Assembly: GCF_000718015.1 (NCBI RefSeq)
Contig: NZ_JODY01000055.1
Span: 1-22,729, forward strand
Source of the DNA: Streptomyces catenulae
GTDB taxonomy: Bacteria > Actinomycetota > Actinomycetes > Streptomycetales > Streptomycetaceae
Direction: 5' to 3'
DNA: 22,729 nt
Every line of letters begins with the position of its first letter. Position 1 is the first letter of the stretch. Both the position numbers and the translations under genes were made by a program. This document shows positions 13,917-21,061 of this stretch, piece after piece. Below the pieces are notes generated by a model. The model worked only from the letters and a program-made list of their open reading frames with translations, had not been told where the DNA came from and ran no database searches.

Positions 13917-14816
13917 TCATCCCTTGGTGGTGCCGGCGGTCAGTCCGGCGACGAGGTGGCGCTGGGCGAAGGCGAAGACGGCGGTGGCGGGGACGGCGAT
14001 GAGGACGGCGGCGGCGGTCATCGAGCCCCAGTCGTTGGTGTACTGGTTGACGAAGGTCTGCAGGCCCCCGGCGAGGGTGAGGTGTTCGTCGCCGGTCATG
14101 AAGGCGGAGGCGTAGGCGACCTCGGCCCAGGCGGTGACGAAGGTGTAGAAGCCGGTGACGGCGAGTCCGGGGCGGGCGAGCGGGAGGACCAGTCGCCAGA
14201 AGGTGCCGAACGGGGAGAGGCCGTCGACGCGGCCCGCCTCGTCGATCTCGACGGGGATGGTGTCGAAGTAGCCCTTCATCATCCAGGCGCAGAACGGTAC
14301 GGCGATGGTCAGGTAGGTGATGATCAGGCCGCCGGGCTGGTTGAGGAGGCCGAGGCCCGCCATCAGGTTGTAGAGCGGCACGATCAGCACGGCCACCGGG
14401 AACATCTGGGTGATGAGCAGCAGCCACAGCAGCGGGCGCATCCCGGGGAAGCGGAAGCGGCTCAGCGCGTAGCCGGTGGTGGCGGCGAGGAGGACACCGA
14501 CGACGGTGGTGACGGCGACGACGAGGACGGAGTTGCCGAACCAGGTCGGGAACGAGGTGTCGCCCAGGACGTGGCGGTAGTTGGCGAGGGTCGGGTGGGA
14601 GACGACGGCGGTGGTGAAGGCGTCGTTCTTCGGTTTGAACGAGGTGATCAGCAGCCAGAGGGGCGGGAAGACGGCGATCACGGCGGCGAGCAGCAGGGTG
14701 AGGTGGAGTCCGGCGGAGGCGAGGGGGCCGCGTTCACCGCGGCGGCGGGGGGCCTGGGCGGCGGGCGCGCTCGCGGTGGTGGCGCCGGGCGCGGTCCCGT
14801 TCACGGTCGAGGTCAC
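13917..14816 (-). CDS. malG: Maltose ABC transporter permease MalG
   Basis: The 299-residue inner-membrane permease has a Thr/Ala-rich cytoplasmic start, a first segment LLLAAVIAVFPPLWLLITSF and further membrane spans (for example VLVVAVTTVVGVLLAATTGY). The ABC-binding 'EAA' loop is VEIDEAGRVDGLSPFGTFWR (about 189-208). It pairs with MalF to form the maltose/maltodextrin channel; an ATPase is not encoded here. The GTG start at 14816 overlaps the malF stop (GTGA), and the stop lies 1 nt before the glucosidase start. Length and EAA motif are normal for MalG-type CUT1 permeases. Confidence 0.9.
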   Translation of the reverse strand: MTSTVNGTAPGATTASAPAAQAPRRRGERGPLASAGLHLTLLLAAVIAVFPPLWLLITSFKPKNDAFTTAVVSHPTLANYRHVLGDTSFPTWFGNSVLVVAVTTVVGVLLAATTGYALSRFRFPGMRPLLWLLLITQMFPVAVLIVPLYNLMAGLGLLNQPGGLIITYLTIAVPFCAWMMKGYFDTIPVEIDEAGRVDGLSPFGTFWRLVLPLARPGLAVTGFYTFVTAWAEVAYASAFMTGDEHLTLAGGLQTFVNQYTNDWGSMTAAAVLIAVPATAVFAFAQRHLVAGLTAGTTKG

Positions 14817-15748
14817 CAGGTCTCTCCCTGCTTGCGGAGCGCGCGGCGGTGGAGGACGGCGGCGGCGCAGAGGATGAGGAGGATCAGGACGCCCCAGGCG
14901 GCGGAGCCGGAGAAGTCGCGGGGGCTGTCGACGAAGGAGAGGCGGTAGGCGTAGGTCACCAGGATCTCCGTGGCGTCGCCGGGTCCGCCCCGGGTGAGCA
15001 GGAAGATCACCGGGAACATGTTGAACGTCCAGATGGTGGAGAGCAGGATCACCGTGGAGCTGACGGTGCGCAGGCCCGGCAGGGTGATGTGCCGGAAGCG
15101 CTGCCAGGGTCCGGCGCCGTCCATCTCGGCCGCCTCGTACAGCTCGCCGGGGAGGGACTGGAGGCCGCCGAGGAGGGCGACGAGCATGAAGGGGACGCCG
15201 AGCCAGACGTTGACGGCGATGACCGCGAGCTTGGCCCAGGTGGGGTCGTTGAGCCAGGGGATCGCGCCGATGCCGCCGCCGGTCAGGACGGAGTTGAGGA
15301 GTCCGTTGCGGTCGTTGAAGAGCATCCGCCAGGTGAAGACGGAGACGAAGGCGGGCAGCGCCCACGGCAGGATCAGGGCGAGGCGGTAGGCGGTGCGGCC
15401 GCGCAGCGGGCGGTTGAGGAGCGTCGCCAGGCCGAGCCCGATGAGGTAGGTGATGCCGACGCAGGCGACCGTCCAGACCACGGTCCAGCCCAGGCGGCCC
15501 CAGAACACCGGGTCGGTGAGGATCGCGCGGTAGGTGTCGAGGCCGGTGAAGTGGTAGGTCGCCGGGAGGTGGTTCATGCCGATGTCGCGGGCGACGTTGG
15601 CCTCGTCGGCGTCGGTGAGGGAGAGGTAGACGCCGCGCACCAGCGGGAACCCGATGATGACGCCCAGGACGACGGTGACGGGCGCCACCATCGTCCAGGC
15701 GTACCAGTGGGGTGCCAGCGCGCGGCGGGCGCGGGCGGCGAGGGTCAC
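14813..15748 (-). CDS. malF: Maltose ABC transporter permease MalF
   Basis: The 311-residue permease has an opening membrane span (MVAPVTVVLGVIIGFPLVRG) and a short periplasmic loop. Further spans include VVWTVACVGITYLIGLGLAT and ALILPWALPAFVSVF. The EAA loop is ELYEAAEMDGAGPWQRFRHI (about 202-221), which docks the ATPase. It belongs to the CUT1 sugar-transport permeases and forms the membrane channel with MalG. The GTG start at 15748 overlaps the malE stop by GTGA, and its stop overlaps the malG start likewise. No deletion or frame problem is seen. Confidence 0.9.
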   Translation of the reverse strand: MTLAARARRALAPHWYAWTMVAPVTVVLGVIIGFPLVRGVYLSLTDADEANVARDIGMNHLPATYHFTGLDTYRAILTDPVFWGRLGWTVVWTVACVGITYLIGLGLATLLNRPLRGRTAYRLALILPWALPAFVSVFTWRMLFNDRNGLLNSVLTGGGIGAIPWLNDPTWAKLAVIAVNVWLGVPFMLVALLGGLQSLPGELYEAAEMDGAGPWQRFRHITLPGLRTVSSTVILLSTIWTFNMFPVIFLLTRGGPGDATEILVTYAYRLSFVDSPRDFSGSAAWGVLILLILCAAAVLHRRALRKQGETW

Positions 15749-17019
15749 TTGTAGTCCTTGAGCAGCTTCCGGTAGGCGTCGCCGGTGGCCTTGGCGGCCT
15801 GGCTGGGGGTGGCGGCGCCGGTCAGGACCTTGTTCATCTGGACCTTGATCGGCTCGAAGAGGGAGTTGCCCTCGGCGATCCAGGGGCGCTGGACGGCGCC
15901 GTCGACGGCGGGCTTGAAGAACTTCACCATCTCGTTCTTCCTGACCGACGGGAGCTGGTAGACGGACTTGCGGGTCGGCAGCAGGCTGAGCTGTTCGGTG
16001 GTCCTGCGCTGGACGTCGGCGCCGGACATGTACTTGACGAAGGCGTAGGCGGTGGAGAGGTTGCCGGATCCGGCGTAGACGGAGAGGTTCCAGCCGCCCT
16101 GCGGGGAGCCCTGGGCCGTGCTGCCGCCGGGGACGGGGGCGACGCCGAGGTTGTCCTTGTCGGCGAAGGCCTTGCCGGCGCGGGCGCCCTCGATGTCCCA
16201 GGGGCCGTCGATGGCCATGGCGACGTCGCCGTCCTTGAGGGCCTTGAGTTCGTTCTCCTGGCCGTCGGTGGCGTCGGTGACGGCCGCCTTGGAGTCGACG
16301 AGGCGTTTGAGGGTGGCGAAGGCGCGGGTTCCGGCGTCGTCGTCGATCTCGACGGTCTTGTCGCGGGCGTCGACCATGTCGCCGCCCTCGCCGTAGAGGT
16401 AGGGCAGGAACCAGTACGGGTCGTCGCCGCGCAGGTAGAGGGCGGTGGCGCCGGTCTTCGCCTTGATCTTCTTGGCGGCGGACGCCAGCTCGTCGAAGGT
16501 CTTGGGGACGGTGACCCCGGCCTTCTTGAGCAGCTGCTTGTTGTAGAAGAGGCCGAGGGTGTCGATGACCTGGGGTGCGGAGTAGGTCTTGCCGTCGAAC
16601 TTGGTGGAGCCGAGGGCCTGCGGGAGGTAGTCGGCGGTGTTGTCGAGGGCGGGGGTGCCGTCGAGGGGGGCGAGGTAGCCGAGGTGGGCGAAGTCGGCGG
16701 TCCAGGCGACCTCGGTGCGCATCACGTCGGGGGCACCGGCGTTGCCGCCCGCGGCGTTCTTGAACTTGGCGTTGGCGTCGCCGAAGGGGACGTTGACGTA
16801 CTTGACGTGGACGCCGGGGTGTTCCTTCTCGAAGCCTTCCGCAAGCTTGCGGTAGGTGCCCTTCTCGGCGTCGTTGGAGGTGTCCCAGAAGGTGACGGTG
16901 CCGGAAATCTTTCCGTCGTCGCCCTTGCCGTCACCGCCGCCGCCACCGCAGGCTGTCGCCGTCAGGGCCAGGCCCGCCGCCAGTGCGGTGGCGGTGACGC
17001 CACGTATGCCACGCCGCAT
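15745..17019 (-). CDS. malE: Maltose/maltodextrin-binding lipoprotein MalE
   Basis: The 424-residue solute-binding protein has an RRG-containing N-region, a hydrophobic stretch (VTATALAAGLALTATACGG) and a lipobox ending at Cys24, so it should be a lipid-anchored extracytoplasmic receptor. The body is a family 1 binding protein: KISGTVTFWDTSNDAEKGTY, GLFYNKQLLKKAGVTVPKTF, KDGDVAMAIDGPWDIEGARA and SPQGGWNLSVYAGS. It delivers maltose or maltodextrins to MalFG; energy likely comes from an unlinked MsiK ATPase, known from other Streptomyces. The ATG at 17019 has AAAGGAG 5 nt upstream. It is the first gene of the leftward operon, with operator-like palindromes upstream. The C-terminus overlaps malF. 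Confidence 0.92.
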   Translation of the reverse strand: MRRGIRGVTATALAAGLALTATACGGGGGDGKGDDGKISGTVTFWDTSNDAEKGTYRKLAEGFEKEHPGVHVKYVNVPFGDANAKFKNAAGGNAGAPDVMRTEVAWTADFAHLGYLAPLDGTPALDNTADYLPQALGSTKFDGKTYSAPQVIDTLGLFYNKQLLKKAGVTVPKTFDELASAAKKIKAKTGATALYLRGDDPYWFLPYLYGEGGDMVDARDKTVEIDDDAGTRAFATLKRLVDSKAAVTDATDGQENELKALKDGDVAMAIDGPWDIEGARAGKAFADKDNLGVAPVPGGSTAQGSPQGGWNLSVYAGSGNLSTAYAFVKYMSGADVQRRTTEQLSLLPTRKSVYQLPSVRKNEMVKFFKPAVDGAVQRPWIAEGNSLFEPIKVQMNKVLTGAATPSQAAKATGDAYRKLLKDYK

Positions 17020-17057
17020 GTGAACTCCTTTGGGAATTGCCTGAGATGGCGTGGTGG

Positions 17058-17086
17058 AACGTAACAGCGCCGCAAGAAAACCGAAA
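17058..17086 (-). promoter_or_regulatory. Possible malE promoter
   Basis: On the minus strand TTTCGG (17081-17086) and TACGTT (17058-17063) are spaced 17 bp, giving a weak -35/-10 pair about 40 bp upstream of the malE ATG. A CGCAAG half-site lies in the spacer and the main palindrome lies directly upstream. The match to consensus is modest. Confidence 0.4.
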
Positions 17087-17111
17087 GACCTTGCGGGAAA
17101 TTTCTGCAAGG
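17071..17111. promoter_or_regulatory. MalR-type operator cluster
   Basis: A 23-bp palindrome at 17089-17111 has arms CCTTGC and GCAAGG around GAAATTTC. Its left arm also forms a second inverted pair with CGCAAG at 17071-17076 (CTTGCG at 17090-17095). Palindromes of the CTTGCA-type are known or predicted MalR targets in Streptomyces mal clusters. The location between malE and the divergent glucosidase gene fits joint control of both arms. Confidence 0.65.
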
Positions 17112-17280
17112 TTGCTGGAAAGGTCTGCGGCGAGAAGGCGTACCGGCCGTCACCCGGCGCCCCTTGGCGCGTTGTTTCCGGTGCCAGGTGACCTCCTCCT
17201 GGTGGCGCACGGCACCCCGGCGGCACCGCGCCGCACCGGCGGCAAGCCGTCCGCCCTCCCCGCACGAACAGGGACGGCAG

Positions 17281-18891
17281 ATGACCCAGCAGCTCACCTC
17301 CCCCAGCCCCGCCCGCCGCGCCGCCGGACCGGCCCCCGGGCCCGGCTGGTGGCGCGACGCCGTCATCTACCAGGTCTACGTACGGTCGTTCGCGGACAGC
17401 GACGGCGACGGCATCGGCGATCTGCGCGGGGTCCGCGAGCGGCTGCCGTACCTCAAGGAGCTGGGCGTGGACGCCGTCTGGCTCACGCCGTTCTACGCCT
17501 CCCCGCAGGCCGACGGCGGGTACGACGTCGCCGACTACCGCGCCGTCGACCCGCTCTTCGGCAGCCTGGCGGACGCCGACGCGCTGATCCGCGCGGCCCA
17601 CGCCCACGGGCTGCGGGTGATCGTCGACATCGTGCCGAACCACACCTCCGACCGGCACCCGTGGTTCCGCGACCCCGAGCTGGCCCGGGAGCGCTACCTC
17701 TTCCGGCCCGGGCGCGGCGCGGACGGCGCGCTGCCGCCCAACGACTGGGAATCGGTGTTCGGCGGCCCCGCCTGGACCCGCACCGACCGCGGCGACTGGT
17801 ACCTCCACCTCTTCGCCCCCGAACAGCCCGATCTGAACTGGGACAACCCCGAGGTGCACGCGGAGTTCGCGGCGATCCTGCGGTTCTGGCTCGACCTCGG
17901 CGTGGACGGCTTCCGCATCGATGTCGCGCACGGCATGGTCAAGGCGCCGGGCCTGCCGGACATCGGCCGCGGCAGCCAGGCCACCCTGATCGGCAACCAG
18001 TCGCTGCCCTTCTTCGACCAGGACGGCGTCCACGCCATCCACCGCTCCTGGCGCACCCTGCTGGAGAGCTACGGCGGCGCCCGCATCGGCGTCGCGGAGG
18101 CGTGGGCGCCCACCCCGGAGCGGCTGGCGCTCTACGTCCGCCCCGACGAGCTGCACCAGGCGTTCAACTTCCAGTTCCTGACGGCGGATTGGTCGGCGGC
18201 GGCGCTGCGCGAGGTCATCGACGCGTCGCTGGCCGCCACCGCCTCCGTCGGCGCCCCGACCACCTGGGTGCTCTCCAACCACGACGTGGTCCGGCACGCC
18301 ACCCGCCTCGGCTCGCTGGCCCGCGCCCGGGCGGCGACGCTGCTGATGCTGGCGCTGCCCGGCTCCGTCTACCTCTACCAGGGCGAGGAGTTGGGCCTCC
18401 CGGAGGTCACCGATCTTCCGGACGAGGCCCGCCAGGACCCGGCGTTCCTCCGCCGCCGCGCCACCGACACCGGCCCCTCCGGGCAGGACGGGCTGCGCGA
18501 CGGCTGCCGGGTGCCGCTGCCGTGGACCGTCGACGGCCCCTCGTACGGCTTCGGGGACGGCGGGAGCTGGCTGCCGCAACCGGCCGCGTGGGGCGGTCTG
18601 TCGGTCGCGGCGCAGACCGGTGACGTGGATTCCACGCTGGAGCTGTACCGGGCGGCGCTGGCGCTGCGGCGGTCGCTGCCGGGGCTGGGCGACGGCGGGA
18701 TGACCTGGCGCGAGGCGCCCGACGGGGTACTGGCGTTCGCCCGTCCCGGGCTGGTGTGCACCGTCAACACCACCGGCGGGGACGTCGCGTTGGAGGCGCC
18801 CGGGAAGCTGCTGCTGGCGAGCGCGCCGCTGCCCGCCCGGGGTGCGTCGGCGGTGCTCCCGGGGGACAGCTGCGCCTGGTGGGCAATCTGA
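17281..18891 (+). CDS. Second GH13 alpha-glucosidase, paralog of the operon copy
   Basis: The 536-residue enzyme aligns throughout with the glucosidase at 12302-13915, including WWRDAVIYQVY, VDIVPNH, GNQSLPFFDQDGV and LYQGEELGLPEVTDLPDEAR. Catalytic residues are kept: Asp214 in FRIDVAHG, Glu273 in VAEAW and Asp335 in LSNHD. It should act on maltose or maltodextrins in the cytoplasm. ATG 17281 is chosen to match the paralog's N-terminus, with AGGGA 7 nt upstream; an in-frame GTG at 17164 would add a poor leader. It diverges from malE, and the LacI gene follows after 24 bp. The usual Streptomyces arrangement, as I know it, has malR directly divergent from malE, so this gene looks inserted or duplicated. 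Confidence 0.9.
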   Translation: MTQQLTSPSPARRAAGPAPGPGWWRDAVIYQVYVRSFADSDGDGIGDLRGVRERLPYLKELGVDAVWLTPFYASPQADGGYDVADYRAVDPLFGSLADADALIRAAHAHGLRVIVDIVPNHTSDRHPWFRDPELARERYLFRPGRGADGALPPNDWESVFGGPAWTRTDRGDWYLHLFAPEQPDLNWDNPEVHAEFAAILRFWLDLGVDGFRIDVAHGMVKAPGLPDIGRGSQATLIGNQSLPFFDQDGVHAIHRSWRTLLESYGGARIGVAEAWAPTPERLALYVRPDELHQAFNFQFLTADWSAAALREVIDASLAATASVGAPTTWVLSNHDVVRHATRLGSLARARAATLLMLALPGSVYLYQGEELGLPEVTDLPDEARQDPAFLRRRATDTGPSGQDGLRDGCRVPLPWTVDGPSYGFGDGGSWLPQPAAWGGLSVAAQTGDVDSTLELYRAALALRRSLPGLGDGGMTWREAPDGVLAFARPGLVCTVNTTGGDVALEAPGKLLLASAPLPARGASAVLPGDSCAWWAI

Positions 18892-18915
18892 GGGGCGAAA
18901 GGTAAAGTCCCTGGC

Positions 18916-20121
18916 ATGACCGCCCGGCTGGCCGATATCGCAGCGCAGGCGGGTGTCAGCGAGGCCACCGTCAGCCGGGTGCTCAACGGTAAACCGGGCG
19001 TCTCCGCGACCACCCGCCAATCGGTGCTGGCCGCCCTCGACGTCCTCGGCTACGAACGTCCGGTACGGCTGCGGCAGCGCAGCGCGGGCCTGGTCGGGCT
19101 GATCACCCCGGAGCTGGAGAACCCGATCTTCCCGGCGTTCGCCCAGGTGATCGGGCAGGCGCTGACGCGGCAGGGGTACACACCGGTGCTCGCCACGCAG
19201 ACGCCGGGCGGCTCCACCGAGGACGAGCTGACGGAGATGCTGGTCGACCGCGGGGTCGCCGGGATCATCTTCGTCTCCGGGCTGCACGCCGACACCTCCG
19301 CCGATATGCAGCGCTACGCCCGGCTGCGCGGTCAGGGCGTGCCGTTCGTCCTGATCAACGGCTTCTCCCCGCAGGTGCGGGCGCCGTTCGTCTCCCCCGA
19401 CGACCGGGCGGCGGTGCATCTGGCGGTCACCCATCTCGCGGCGCTCGGCCACCGCCGGATCGGGCTGGCGCTCGGTCCGCGGCGGTTCGTGCCGGTGCAG
19501 CGGAAGATCGAGGGGTTCGTCCGGGCGGTCCGGGAACAGCTGGGGCTGGACGCGGCGGCGGCCGAGCGGTGCATCGAGCACTCGCTGTACTCCCTGGAGG
19601 GCGGGCAGGCGGCGGCCGGTGCGCTGCTGGACCGCGGGGCGACGGCGGTGGTGTGCGCCAGCGACATGATGGCGCTGGGGGCGATCCGGGCGGCCCGGCA
19701 GCGGGGGCTCGACGTGCCGCGCGAGGTCTCCGTCGTCGGGTTCGACGACTCCCCGCTGATCGCGTTCACCGATCCGCCGCTGACCACCATCCGGCAGCCG
19801 GTCCCGGCGATGGGCCAGGCGGCGGTGCGGGCGCTGCTGGAGGAGATCGGCGGGACGCCCGCGCCGCACAGCGAGTTCGTCTTCCACCCGGAGCTGGTGG
19901 TGCGGGGCTCGACCGCGTCGGCGCCCCGGACGGCGGCGGACGCGGACGCGGCGGGGTGGCCCGGCGCCGCCGCGGAGCCCGCCGACACCGCGACCACGGA
20001 ACCGACATCCCCCGCAAAGCGGACGAAGATCCCGGAACCGTCCACTCCGCCTCCGGTGGGCGGGGGCGGGACATCCACCCCGAGAGGTACACAGGTCGTC
20101 GCCAACCCCACCAGGGAATGA
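18916..20121 (+). CDS. malR: Maltose regulator MalR (LacI family), with C-terminal extension
   Basis: The protein starts MTARLADIAAQAGVSEATVS, RVLNGKPGVS, a full LacI helix-turn-helix. The sugar-binding body follows: RSAGLVGLITPELENPIFPA, GGSTEDELTEMLVDRG, VVGFDDSPLIAFTDPPLTTI. This agrees, from memory, with MalR of Streptomyces, which represses malE until a maltodextrin signal is bound. Its position rightward of malE supports the name better than for the paralog at 11268. It is 401 residues against 345 in the paralog: after VVRGSTASAP, about 64 residues rich in Ala, Thr and Pro form a probably disordered tail. The start has only a weak AAAGG 12 nt upstream, 24 bp after the glucosidase stop. 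Confidence 0.88.
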   Translation: MTARLADIAAQAGVSEATVSRVLNGKPGVSATTRQSVLAALDVLGYERPVRLRQRSAGLVGLITPELENPIFPAFAQVIGQALTRQGYTPVLATQTPGGSTEDELTEMLVDRGVAGIIFVSGLHADTSADMQRYARLRGQGVPFVLINGFSPQVRAPFVSPDDRAAVHLAVTHLAALGHRRIGLALGPRRFVPVQRKIEGFVRAVREQLGLDAAAAERCIEHSLYSLEGGQAAAGALLDRGATAVVCASDMMALGAIRAARQRGLDVPREVSVVGFDDSPLIAFTDPPLTTIRQPVPAMGQAAVRALLEEIGGTPAPHSEFVFHPELVVRGSTASAPRTAADADAAGWPGAAAEPADTATTEPTSPAKRTKIPEPSTPPPVGGGGTSTPRGTQVVANPTRE

Positions 20122-20157
20122 CAGACGGGTAACCCCTTTCTGGCAAACTGTCTGCCT

Positions 20158-21015
20158 ATGGGTGAAGCGCATGTGAGGACCGTCGACGACCGGCCGGCCA
20201 GCCCGCCGCCGCATGGCGCGACCGCGAAGCGCCCTCCCCGTCCGAGCCGGATGACCCGGCTGCGGGCCCCGCGCGCGCCCCGGCTGTGGTTCGAGATCCT
20301 GCTCATCGCGCTCAGCTACTGGACGTACTCGCTGATCCGTAACGCGGTGCCGGAGCAGGAGGCGAAGGCGCTGCGGAACGCCGACTGGATCTGGCGGGTC
20401 GAGCACACCCTCGGCATCGCCGTCGAGCACACCGTCAACCACGCGGTGAACGCCGTGACCTGGCTGATCGTGCCGATGAACTACTACTACGCGACGCTGC
20501 ACTTCGTGGCGACGATCGGGGTGCTGGTCTGGCTCTACCGCTGGCACCCGGGCCGGTACGCCGCCGCCCGGCTGGCGCTCTTCGCCACCACCGGCGTCGC
20601 CCTCGTCGGCTACTACTTCTATCCGCTGGCGCCGCCGCGGCTGATGACCGACGGCGGGTTCGTCGACACCCTCGTCCAGCACAACACCTGGGGCTCGATG
20701 GCGTCCGGGAATCTCGCGTCGATGTCGAACCAGTACGCGGCGATGCCGTCGATGCACATCGGCTGGTCGCTGTGGTGCGGTCTGACGGTGGCGCTGCTGG
20801 CCCGCCGGGTGTGGGTGAAGACGGTGGCGCTGCTCTACCCCTTCTTCACCCTGCTGGTGATCGTCTCCACCGCCAACCACTTCTGGCTGGACGCCTGCGG
20901 CGGCGCCCTGTGCCTGCTCTTCGGCTTCGCGGTGGCCTTCCTCTGGTACGGGACGCTGCCGCACCACCTGGCGCGGCACGCGGTGGGACGGGAACGGGAA
21001 CTGGCGCGGGTCTGA
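20158..21015 (+). CDS. PAP2 family membrane phosphatase
   Basis: The 285-residue protein has a basic, Pro-rich cytoplasmic start (1-41) and about six membrane spans (for example WFEILLIALSYWTYSLI and YYATLHFVATIGVLVWLY). The active-site motifs fit the PAP2/inositol-phosphorylceramide-synthase-like group: YPLAPPRLM (145-153), YAAMPSMHIGWSLW with His190, and NHFWLDACGG with His231 and Asp235. It probably removes or transfers a phosphate on a lipid head group at the membrane; the substrate is not known. No Shine-Dalgarno precedes the ATG at 20158, 36 bp after the malR stop, so it may be leaderless or translated from an internal start. A strong hairpin follows the stop. Confidence 0.85.
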   Translation: MGEAHVRTVDDRPASPPPHGATAKRPPRPSRMTRLRAPRAPRLWFEILLIALSYWTYSLIRNAVPEQEAKALRNADWIWRVEHTLGIAVEHTVNHAVNAVTWLIVPMNYYYATLHFVATIGVLVWLYRWHPGRYAAARLALFATTGVALVGYYFYPLAPPRLMTDGGFVDTLVQHNTWGSMASGNLASMSNQYAAMPSMHIGWSLWCGLTVALLARRVWVKTVALLYPFFTLLVIVSTANHFWLDACGGALCLLFGFAVAFLWYGTLPHHLARHAVGRERELARV

Positions 21016-21022
21016 GGATCCG

Positions 21023-21057
21023 GGACGGGGCCGGGGCGGTGTGCCCCGGCCCCGTCC
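21023..21057. terminator. Bidirectional terminator
   Basis: A 15-bp perfect stem, GGACGGGGCCGGGGC paired with GCCCCGGCCCCGTCC, has a 5-nt loop. It lies exactly between the convergent stops of the PAP2 gene (21015) and the amidohydrolase gene (21062). There is no T tract, as is common in Streptomyces. Confidence 0.85.
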
Positions 21058-21061
21058 GCGG

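Noticed and set aside
17164..17280. GTG at 17164 as start of the second glucosidase
   Set aside because: The extra 39 residues do not match the paralog and run into the intergenic promoter region; ATG 17281 gives a matching N-terminus.
15745..20979. 1744-codon open frame on the minus strand
   Set aside because: Only the malE part (15745-17019) is real. The rest is the antisense of the second glucosidase, malR and PAP2 genes, kept open by high GC.
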